NCBI GenBank assembly: GCA_016926235.1
Contig: JAFGOZ010000486.1
Coordinates: forward strand, 1 to 7,346
DNA from: Bacteroidales bacterium
GTDB lineage: Bacteria; Bacteroidota; Bacteroidia; Bacteroidales; UBA10428
DNA length: 7,346 bases
Reading direction: 5' to 3'
The position numbers and the translations under genes were made by a program. Positions 1-5,800 of this stretch are shown here, piece by piece. Position 1 is the first letter of the stretch. Each line of letters begins with the position of its first letter. The notes beneath the pieces are model-generated. The model ran no database searches, was not told the origin of the DNA, and saw only the letters and a list, made by a program, of their open reading frames with translations.

Positions 1-97
1 CAGATAAGCCGCTTGGGGTAACCAGTCGGTTGAAAAGAATACCGGGTGATGTATTGAGCGTGTATTCGAGCTCAATCCTCTCTTTTAATTCGGCCAT
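1..97 (-). CDS. START-like (SRPBCC) domain protein, 5' end only
   Basis: Only the first 32 codons are present; the gene runs off the left edge. The visible protein begins MAELKERIELEYTLNTSPGI and continues LFNRLVTPSGLS. The pattern 'E(Y/F)xLNxSPxxLFxRLxTPSGLS' is how the START-like (SRPBCC fold) proteins common in Bacteroidota begin; in that family a 'EWFAD' stretch normally follows. These are small cytoplasmic proteins with a hydrophobic ligand pocket and no agreed function. The ATG at 97-95 is the only possible start, because an in-frame TAA lies four codons upstream. The upstream bases are AT-rich with no Shine-Dalgarno, and I found no convincing -7/-33 pair for it. The family call rests on recognising the N-terminal pattern, not on a full domain. 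Confidence 0.72.
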   Translation of the reverse strand, partial: MAELKERIELEYTLNTSPGILFNRLVTPSGLS

Positions 98-165
98 TTG
101 ATCGTTTTATATATCGTTTACGGTTACAAGATAGTAGTTTTAAGCAAAAAAAAAAATCATTGTAG

Positions 166-184
166 AAATATCTTATGGATATTT
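166..184. repeat. 7-bp perfect inverted repeat (hairpin)
   Basis: AAATATC, five bases (TTATG), GATATTT. It lies in the AT-rich divergent spacer between the START-like gene and the tRNA promoter. Read on the minus strand, a run of eleven or more T follows after about eight bases, but the stem is pure A/T except for one G-C pair, so a terminator role is doubtful. It could be an operator or chance in AT-rich DNA. Confidence 0.3.
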
Positions 185-272
185 AGTTGGTTAATATTTT
201 TTTTTTTGTAATTGGTTACAAAGCTGTTGCATTACGATTGAATTTTTTTTTTGAAAAAAGTAAATAGTTGTC

Positions 273-303
273 TTGGACAGAAAGTTAATAACCCTTACAT
301 TTG
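273..303 (+). promoter_or_regulatory. Bacteroidota-type promoter of the tRNA-Met gene
   Basis: TTG at 273-275 and TACATTTG at 296-303 are separated by 20 bases. The second box matches the Bacteroidota primary-sigma -7 consensus TAnnTTTG exactly, and the first fits the -33 TTTG/TTG box. Transcription would begin near 309-311, giving a leader of about 37 bases before the mature tRNA at 347. No other gene on the plus strand could use it. Confidence 0.72.
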
Positions 304-346
304 CAACCGCAAAAACAGGAATGTACTGTTTTATATTATGAATAAT

Positions 347-420
347 GCCGAGGTAGCTCAGTTGGTTAGAGCGCATGATTCATAATCATGAGGTCGGCGG
401 ATCATTCCCGCCTCTCGGTA
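347..420 (+). tRNA. tRNA-Met (anticodon CAT), elongator type
   Basis: A complete cloverleaf can be drawn. The acceptor arm is 347-353 with 413-419, with G-T at the first and seventh pairs. The D stem is GCTC 356-359 with GAGC 369-372. The anticodon stem is CATGA 374-378 with TCATG 386-390, and the loop TTCATAA holds anticodon CAT at 381-383. The T stem is GGCGG 396-400 with CCGCC 408-412. A at 420 is the discriminator, and CCA is not encoded (CTT follows). The anticodon stem lacks the three G-C pairs of an initiator. The D-arm block TAGCTCAGTTGGTTAGAGC is the same as in the E. coli elongator tRNA-Met, so elongator Met is the best call; an Ile-CAT tRNA with lysidine is the alternative. The T loop reads ATCATTC instead of the usual TTCRANY, with A at position 54 and T at position 58. 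Confidence 0.93.
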
Positions 421-473
421 CTTGAAAATCATAAAGTTAATTTATTGATTTTGTGAGTAATAAATATAGGATT

Positions 474-515
474 ACGCTAATAGTCGGATTTAAACCTGAT
501 TATTGGCGTTTTTTT
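474..515 (+). terminator. Intrinsic terminator of the tRNA-Met unit
   Basis: ACGCTAATAGTCGG pairs with CC(T)GATTATTGGCGT around the loop ATTTAAA. The stem is about 14 bp with two wobble pairs and one bulged T, and seven T follow directly (509-515). It begins 54 bases after the tRNA and nothing else lies between, so the tRNA is a single-gene transcript. There is no T-run on the minus-strand side. Confidence 0.85.
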
Positions 516-729
516 ATTCGTATATATGAAGGTCCATATATTACATAATAGCCCGATTGGCTGCAAAAGGCCAAACAAGTGGGCGAGCAGAAATTCCCAG
601 ATTTAAAGGCTCCCCTCTTAAATTATTCAGGAGATATTTCTATATCAAAAAAAGAAAAGTTGTAGTATTATGATTCACAATTACAATGGATCATGGCTTT
701 TATTAGGATAGGTAGTTGGGTGGATTAGT
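516..729. other. Intergenic spacer between tRNA terminator and methyltransferase 3' end
   Basis: No gene is supported here. A nested imperfect hairpin is visible at 551-584: GCCC/GGGC outside and TTGGCT/GGCCAA inside. A 26-codon ATG frame at 526-606 and an ATG-less 37-codon frame at 552-665 overlap it in different phases; neither is convincing. A 7-bp hairpin near 670-694 (ATGATTC with GGATCAT, one wobble), followed on the minus strand by a T-rich tract at 646-657, could be a weak terminator for the minus-strand methyltransferase, but the T-tract is about eleven bases from the stem. Confidence 0.4.
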
Positions 730-1173
730 TTAAAACCATCTCCTTACTGTTTTTCTGTATTCCAAATATTCTTTACCGAATGCTTCGTTCATTAAGCTTT
801 CTTCTTTACTGATAAAAATCATTCTGACCAATAAAATAAAAACAAAAGGCAGTAATAATGCTATTAGATTGGTTGATATGACTGAAAATCCAAAAACCAA
901 AAAAAACATCCCAACATACATAGGATTTCGAGTCCTGGAAAATACTCCATCTTTTATCAAATGGGTTGATCTTTCTATTTTTAGTGTGGTTTGGTGTTTG
1001 TTAAAAAGCTCTCTTGCTTTACCCATTAACATAAATCCAAAAAAAGCAAAACCTAAACCAATTAAATTAAAAGGAAATAATATGAAGTTATATTGTCCTA
1101 TAAAAGAGTACAATAATATCATTACTAGAATACTATAAGCAATTAATGCTGGGGGGATGTAAAGGTTTTTCAT
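730..1173 (-). CDS. Isoprenylcysteine carboxyl methyltransferase (ICMT/PEMT) family membrane protein
   Basis: A small integral membrane protein of the S-adenosylmethionine-dependent ICMT/PEMT superfamily. Counting from this start (147 residues), hydrophobic segments lie at about 4-24, 29-50, 85-106 and 107-121. The family signature RNPMYVG is at 82-88, and the C-terminal SAM-binding motif is EESL at 124-127, FG at 132-133, YLEY at 136-139 and RRWF at the end. These match bacterial ICMT-like proteins in order and size. Bacterial substrates are mostly unknown; a small thiol, lipid or isoprenoid is possible. An in-frame ATG 13 codons upstream (1212) gives 160 residues, but I prefer 1173 because 'M..LYIPP' followed at once by a membrane helix is how the family usually begins. 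Neither start has a Shine-Dalgarno. It appears monocistronic and is visibly AT-richer than the GH9 gene. Confidence 0.82.
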   Translation of the reverse strand: MKNLYIPPALIAYSILVMILLYSFIGQYNFILFPFNLIGLGFAFFGFMLMGKARELFNKHQTTLKIERSTHLIKDGVFSRTRNPMYVGMFFLVFGFSVISTNLIALLLPFVFILLVRMIFISKEESLMNEAFGKEYLEYRKTVRRWF

Positions 1174-1261
1174 ATTACTAACTTTTAAGATTTTGTTATG
1201 GCCTTTTAGCATTGGGATTGATATGATTGACTGATAGTTATGGTTTGTTTTAATTAAAGCT

Positions 1262-1293
1262 CAAATATAATGTTTTATTGGTTATTGAGTCAA
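1262..1293 (-). promoter_or_regulatory. Bacteroidota-type promoter of the ICMT-like gene
   Basis: On the minus strand TTG (1293-1291) is followed after 21 bases by TATATTTG (1269-1262), an exact TAnnTTTG -7 box. Initiation would fall near 1255, about 80 bases before the preferred start at 1173 and about 43 before the alternative at 1212. The match supports the gene being transcribed on its own. Confidence 0.6.
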
Positions 1294-1592
1294 GCTCTGA
1301 CTTGTTCAGCTAATGATTTTCGAAACGAATAGATTTTTATAACAAGAGCAGAATAATGAGAAACTGTTACGAAAGGTACTTTGAGTGGCTAGAGAGAAAA
1401 TCCCTCCGAACTGTTTACAAATATTTTTTTCAAGCAAATATCTGTAAATAAGCAAAGAGTATGTGGAATGATACCACAAACATTAACTTTATCACGGTAA
1501 ATATAACTCTGTAAAGGAAGCATTTTTATCATAAAAAAATCGCCAGCCTTATTAATGGGTGTTTTGATATTTTTCAATATATTTATTTTTTA
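1294..1592. other. AT-rich intergenic spacer, no gene supported
   Basis: This lies between the divergent methyltransferase and esterase genes. The only open frame of note is a 62-codon minus-strand frame (1389-1577) that would need a TTG start; it has no recognisable motif and I do not support it. The one structured element is the short palindrome at 1462-1478. Several A/T runs occur, and no second promoter is evident. Confidence 0.45.
1462..1478. repeat. 17-base palindrome TGTGG-N7-CCACA
   Basis: TGTGG and CCACA flank AATGATA in otherwise AT-rich DNA, about 115 bases upstream of the proposed esterase promoter. The G/C-containing arms stand out from the surroundings, and the size fits a dimeric repressor or activator site. 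No regulator is encoded nearby, so the role is speculative. Confidence 0.25.
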
Positions 1593-1625
1593 TTTGATAT
1601 TTGTTTTTACTATTTCCTAATTTAT
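1593..1625 (+). promoter_or_regulatory. Possible promoter of the carboxylesterase gene
   Basis: TTTG at 1593-1596 is followed after 21 bases by TAATTTAT at 1618-1625, one base off TAnnTTTG. Initiation near 1632 would give a leader of only about 16 bases before the ATG at 1648. The surroundings are so AT-rich that near matches are expected, so confidence is limited. Confidence 0.35.
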
Positions 1626-1647
1626 CAATAAACAATCCAAAATTCTT

Positions 1648-3066
1648 ATGAAAAAATTATCATTTTTTACATTGATTCTCCTTGTGTTCGTAATGAGTTC
1701 ATGTGGTAATTCGAACCCTATACTGACCATTGAAGGAGGAAAGATAGTAGGAGTAGAGACCTCAACTCATGGAGTTATTGCCTACAAAGGCATTCCTTAT
1801 GCCGCACCTCCGGTAGCCGATTTACGATGGAAAGAGCCACAGCCCGTAATGTCCTGGGATGGTGTAATGACAGCTGACTCCTTTGGTGCTGCAGCTATGC
1901 AGGTAACCTGGGATCCTAAGAGTTTTTATGGACGCGAATGGAGGGCCAGTGGATCTGTTCCTTTCGATGAAGACTGCCTTTACCTGAATGTATGGACGCC
2001 TGCGGCCGGCATAACAGATAAAAAGCTACCTGTTGCTATGTGGATACATGGTGGTGGATACCGCGAAGGTTATGGTTTTGAACCTGAAATGGACGGTGGA
2101 GAAGATTGGGCTTCCAGGGGGGTAATCTTGGTAACGGTGACTTACCGTTTGGGTGTTTTCGGCTTTTTCTCCCATCCCCTTTTAACGGAAGAAAGTCCTA
2201 ATGGTGTTTCAGGTAACTATGGGTTGTTTGATCAGGCTGCTGCGCTAAAATGGATTAAAAAAAATATCGAACAATTTGGTGGCGACCCTAATAACATCTC
2301 GATTTTTGGTCAGAGTGCCGGAGCAGGAAGTGTTCAATCGTTATGTGCCTCACCTCAATCCAGAAATCTGTTGAGCAAGGCAATTAGTATGAGTGGTGGC
2401 GGACTTAGCGATGGAAGACCCGGTCTGCCTCTTGACACAGCTCAATTAGCCAACAAAACCATGATGGATTATTTTGAGAAAACAACGCTGGAAGAAATGC
2501 GTACTCTTTCATTCGATGAACTGCTTGATATGTCTAAAGAATATGCAGATTCAACAAATAAACGCATGTTTTGGGGTCCGGTTGTCGACGATTATTTTCT
2601 TACCGGAACATTCAGTGATTTGGCGCGTTCTAATGAAATTGCTGATATTCCTTATATTTTTGGGTTTACCGCCAATGATATGTTTGATATGTCATCGGCT
2701 GTAGCCGATTTCTGCCTGTTGCGTGAAAAAGTAAGCAGTAAGCCTGCTTATGCCTATTTGTTTTCGCGTCAACTGCCCGGCGACGAATCCGGTGCTTTCC
2801 ATTCCTCTGATTTATGGTACGTGTTTCATTCACTAAGGCATAGCTGGCGTCCTTTTACGGAAGCCGATGATGCATTAAGCCTTAAAATGGTCGATTGCTG
2901 GACTAATTTTGCCAAGTTTGGAGATCCAAATGGCAGTGAAGCTGGGATATGGACACCATACACTACGGAGGTACCTGAATTTATGATATTTGATGTGGTA
3001 GAAGATTCAGCCAGTTGTACCATGACTCGTACCCCTGAATTTTTGGGTGGTGCCAGGTTACAGTAG
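1648..3066 (+). CDS. Lipoprotein carboxylesterase, type B family
   Basis: An alpha/beta-hydrolase of the carboxylesterase type B family (472 residues) that hydrolyses carboxylic esters. A lysine-led hydrophobic signal ends in MSSC, with Cys19 as the likely lipidated residue. No acidic or lysine-rich lipoprotein export signal follows the Cys, so a periplasm-facing anchor is likely. Both family signatures are present: EDCLYLNVWTP at 108-118, and FGG...IFGQSAG at 210-225 with nucleophile Ser223. HGGG at 134-137 forms the oxyanion hole. The catalytic His is His385 in FHSSDLWYVF. The acid is probably Asp344 in GFTANDM, where most relatives have Glu. Only about 40 residues separate acid and His, far fewer than in cholinesterases, although a compact form is plausible for bacterial members. 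The natural substrate is unknown. The gene converges on an exported GH9 gene, so removal of acyl groups from glycans is a reasonable guess. There is no Shine-Dalgarno, and ATG 1648 directly precedes the signal peptide. Confidence 0.9.
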   Translation: MKKLSFFTLILLVFVMSSCGNSNPILTIEGGKIVGVETSTHGVIAYKGIPYAAPPVADLRWKEPQPVMSWDGVMTADSFGAAAMQVTWDPKSFYGREWRASGSVPFDEDCLYLNVWTPAAGITDKKLPVAMWIHGGGYREGYGFEPEMDGGEDWASRGVILVTVTYRLGVFGFFSHPLLTEESPNGVSGNYGLFDQAAALKWIKKNIEQFGGDPNNISIFGQSAGAGSVQSLCASPQSRNLLSKAISMSGGGLSDGRPGLPLDTAQLANKTMMDYFEKTTLEEMRTLSFDELLDMSKEYADSTNKRMFWGPVVDDYFLTGTFSDLARSNEIADIPYIFGFTANDMFDMSSAVADFCLLREKVSSKPAYAYLFSRQLPGDESGAFHSSDLWYVFHSLRHSWRPFTEADDALSLKMVDCWTNFAKFGDPNGSEAGIWTPYTTEVPEFMIFDVVEDSASCTMTRTPEFLGGARLQ

Positions 3067-3177
3067 GAACTGAAATAATTAAAGTAAGATTTTTCTGATA
3101 TGCCATAACCTGCAGTATCCGGCACCTGGTGAAACTTGCTATGGTGTTTGGCAGGAGGCAGTCAATGCATACAAATC

Positions 3178-3227
3178 AAAAATAGCCCAAGAAACAAGCT
3201 CAATTAAAAAGGCTTGTTCTTGGGCTA
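3178..3227 (-). terminator. Intrinsic terminator of the GH9 gene
   Basis: A long hairpin lies in the convergent intergenic region: TAGCCCAAGAAACAAGC (3183-3199) pairs with GCTTGTTCTTGGGCTA (3212-3227), about 16 bp with one bulged A. On the minus strand the stem is followed by ATTTTTG, the U-tract expected for a terminator about 40 bases past the GH9 stop. On the plus strand only AAAATAAAA follows, so the same stem is a poor terminator for the esterase, for which no other clear terminator is visible. Confidence 0.78.
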
Positions 3228-3268
3228 AAATAAAACAGTTTGAATAAGTGCGTATTAAAACAACCAGG

Positions 3269-5800
3269 TTATTTCAATAAATTCTTAAGAGCTGATCCAA
3301 AAATTAAATAACTTGTATTTCCTCCAATGGTACCCTCGTTTTGTCCCCACAGAAATGGCCAGTCATCGTAGTTCTCAAAGTGGTCGGGTTTTCTGAATAA
3401 TATGCCTGGAGCAACATTACCCGGAATAAAGGAAAAATCGGCCCTGTTATTACCATAAAATACTGCTTTGGGACGAGTAGCTCCCACTGTTGCCACTAAC
3501 GAGTAATTGTGATAAGGATGGCAGCCAAACAGATAGTTGGAGGTCTTGAAAGCATGGCTGGCGTCGATAATATCAGGGAAATGTTTGCTGGCAAAGGAAA
3601 CGGTGGTGCCAAAGTTTAACATGGCTCCGCCACCTGCCCAGTTACCAAGGCCGATGGGTACTCCGTATGGGTTATCTTTTTCAAGTTCTACTATATACTC
3701 TTTGTACTTTACAACATAAGGCCGGAGTTTTTCTTTGAAGGATGCGTCCATGTGAGGTATGGCATCTAATGCCGTCAGAAGGCCGAAATTAACATTACGA
3801 TCAAGTGCAGGCCATAAAAGTTCCTGAAATTTATCGATGTATTGTTTCTCTCCGGTTGAGATGTAAAGTTGAAGATTGGTGGCAATATCTGCTGGTCCTC
3901 CGCCCTGGTTAAAGCGATTTTGCGGCTGTTTGGCAAGTAATTCAGTTGCTTCTTTTTTAAGTCTTATCGACTGTTGCAAAGCTCTTGCCGAAAGATCGTC
4001 GTTATATCCCTTCAATGCCCGGCTTGCAGCGGCAAACATTGTTGATGCCTGGAGATCGAGGCTGGGATTACGGCTTGTAAATGCCCACATATCATCCTTA
4101 ACTCCGCTCGACTGGCCGTCGGGGGCTATTTCGTATGGGCCAAGGTTAGGATTATAAGGAAGACCGTCTGTAATTGAGGCAGCGTCGCCAAGGTGATGGT
4201 AATTATCAAGAACAGCGTTAGAGAGTGTTTGTGTCATGTGGCCTATAATCTCTGCCTGAGCAACCAGTTGCAATGTTCCATGCTCGATGAACTGCAATAT
4301 GTCTGGTGTTCCATCGGGACGGTGAAGATCAACATAACGTTGCTTTTGATCAACAAAAGTCTGATCGCGTAAGGGTTTGAAATATTCCCATGTCTGGACA
4401 AAGTTGTGTACCACGCTAATGTTCGATCCAGTCTCGATATCAAAATCACCGGCGTCGAAAAAACCGCCTATGTTTAGCCCGGGGATCAATTCCATAGGTT
4501 TATACTTGGTATCGGTTGTTGGGCCCTGGTCATGGAGATCGAAATGATCGGTGTTTGGTGGAGCCTGAAGGTAACCTTCCTTAAAAGGCTCCCCGTGCCA
4601 AACCCTGTAGCCCTCGTTTACGAACATATGATTCATATGTATGGGTATCCAGATATCGCTGGTGGCGTCGGTGATCTTATCGTAAACGTTATTTTCTATT
4701 ATAAAGTTATTTGTTTTAAAGTCGCCATACTGAATATAATATATTCCGGGTGTGTTAACCGAAGAAAAATCGAATTTTACGTAGTGATATTTATAATAAT
4801 CACCCCAAGGTTTGATTTTGCCGCTGAACACTTCGTTTGCCGTGCCGTCGTCTCCTATTTTATATATTGAAGCTTCAGCAAGCGGTTTCATTTTCTTGTC
4901 GAGTTCAATGACAGCGATTTTTTGTTGCGAAGGGATGTAGCCCACCTGTGAGAAACCTATATTTGGATCTCTTACCCAATCTTTAATGGCATTTGGTTCC
5001 ACAGTCCAAGTCAACACCTTGCCTGTTTTTCCTGCAGGAAGCAAGCTGCGAACGACAAACCATCCGTTTTGTGCCAGCACACGGCCGTCGAAAAGCATCA
5101 GGTCAGCATCAGGGGAGGTTATTTTTACCAGACGTTCGGGTTCATCGGGTGCAAGCAGAAAGGTACGTCCGGTTTCAAGTGGAAGTGGATCGATGAATTG
5201 GTTGGTACCCTTGTCGTCTGAAGTTTTATATCCCTTGAATTGTTTTGGCTTTTCACTGTTTGGCCGTGTTATGGTGTTACCAACCACATAGCGCGGAAAT
5301 CGATTGTTGCGTCCATCCATCAAATAGGCCTTTCCCCAATATTGGGAGGGAAGAAACTCAAGATTAAACCCGGCACTCCCTTCAAGTTCCTTGGGAAGGG
5401 GTTTGTCCAGGTAAACAGATATCTCAACACTTTTACCCTTAGCCGTGACAACCACGCGCGAATTAAAATCGTAATCATTGTATCTTAACTCAGATTCAAT
5501 TGTTTTTGACTCCTTGTTTACTGTTCTATTTGATATTGTTGGAACAAGATCCCACTGCTCCGGGGTGTTGGAAAGTCTTACAGCACCGCCTTGCGATGTT
5601 CTGACGCCATGGTGAATCAATTCTATACCAGCGTTCTTTTCGTCGTTAAAGCCTCCGGTAAAAAGGTTGTTATTTACAAGTATATTGACACCTTGCGTCT
5701 CGAAATACTCAAGATCATTGAGTATCAAATCCTGACCCGAAGCATAATTGAATGCCGATAATAGTAGTACTACAAGTAAATAAAATTTTAGTCTTTTCAT
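3269..5800 (-). CDS. Exported glycoside hydrolase family 9 (cellulase-like) protein with large N-terminal domain
   Basis: An 843-residue inverting glycoside hydrolase of family GH9. Residues 1-22 form a Sec signal peptide (KR start, hydrophobic core, ASG|QD cleavage) without a lipobox cysteine. Residues about 24-275 form a beta-rich domain I do not recognise. Residues about 280-370, beginning IGFSQVGYIPSQQKIAVI, match the Ig-like domain found before many GH9 catalytic modules. The (alpha/alpha)6 catalytic domain follows: GGFFDAGDFD at 445-454 supplies the catalytic Asp pair (449, 452); LDLQASTMFAAASRALKGYN at 581-600 is a family helix; Glu822 in WGQNEGTIGGN is the likely acid. The usual PHHR-like motif is replaced by YGNNRADFSFIPG (782-794), a pattern I associate with a less-studied Bacteroidota GH9 branch. 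The substrate is therefore open: beta-glucan, xyloglucan or an amino-sugar polymer. No carbohydrate-binding or C-terminal sorting domain is visible. It is a single gene with its own terminator and no Shine-Dalgarno. Confidence 0.9.
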   Translation of the reverse strand: MKRLKFYLLVVLLLSAFNYASGQDLILNDLEYFETQGVNILVNNNLFTGGFNDEKNAGIELIHHGVRTSQGGAVRLSNTPEQWDLVPTISNRTVNKESKTIESELRYNDYDFNSRVVVTAKGKSVEISVYLDKPLPKELEGSAGFNLEFLPSQYWGKAYLMDGRNNRFPRYVVGNTITRPNSEKPKQFKGYKTSDDKGTNQFIDPLPLETGRTFLLAPDEPERLVKITSPDADLMLFDGRVLAQNGWFVVRSLLPAGKTGKVLTWTVEPNAIKDWVRDPNIGFSQVGYIPSQQKIAVIELDKKMKPLAEASIYKIGDDGTANEVFSGKIKPWGDYYKYHYVKFDFSSVNTPGIYYIQYGDFKTNNFIIENNVYDKITDATSDIWIPIHMNHMFVNEGYRVWHGEPFKEGYLQAPPNTDHFDLHDQGPTTDTKYKPMELIPGLNIGGFFDAGDFDIETGSNISVVHNFVQTWEYFKPLRDQTFVDQKQRYVDLHRPDGTPDILQFIEHGTLQLVAQAEIIGHMTQTLSNAVLDNYHHLGDAASITDGLPYNPNLGPYEIAPDGQSSGVKDDMWAFTSRNPSLDLQASTMFAAASRALKGYNDDLSARALQQSIRLKKEATELLAKQPQNRFNQGGGPADIATNLQLYISTGEKQYIDKFQELLWPALDRNVNFGLLTALDAIPHMDASFKEKLRPYVVKYKEYIVELEKDNPYGVPIGLGNWAGGGAMLNFGTTVSFASKHFPDIIDASHAFKTSNYLFGCHPYHNYSLVATVGATRPKAVFYGNNRADFSFIPGNVAPGILFRKPDHFENYDDWPFLWGQNEGTIGGNTSYLIFGSALKNLLK

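Noticed and set aside
127..133. TATCTTG on the minus strand as a -7 box for the START-like gene
   Set aside because: One base short of TAnnTTTG, and no TTG lies at a suitable distance upstream.
191..376. 61-codon minus-strand open frame
   Set aside because: It overlaps the tRNA gene and its promoter and is dominated by poly-T/poly-A codons; it has no recognisable motif.
526..606. 26-codon ATG frame and an overlapping ATG-less frame at 552-665
   Set aside because: Too short, no ribosome-binding or promoter signal, overlaps a hairpin; two different frames look equally 'protein-like', which argues for chance.
347..730. tRNA as integration site of a genomic island
   Set aside because: No integrase follows, and I found no second copy of the tRNA 3' end (ATCATTCCCGCCTCTCGG) elsewhere in the window.
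1389..1577. 62-codon minus-strand frame in the esterase upstream spacer
   Set aside because: It needs a TTG start, has no motif or promoter, and its composition matches translated AT-rich spacer.
2826..3125. 99-codon minus-strand frame over the esterase 3' end
   Set aside because: Antisense shadow of a well-supported catalytic domain; no independent motif.
3178..3227. Hairpin as a bidirectional terminator
   Set aside because: Only the minus-strand exit has a T-tract; the plus-strand exit is A-rich, so service to the esterase is unsupported.
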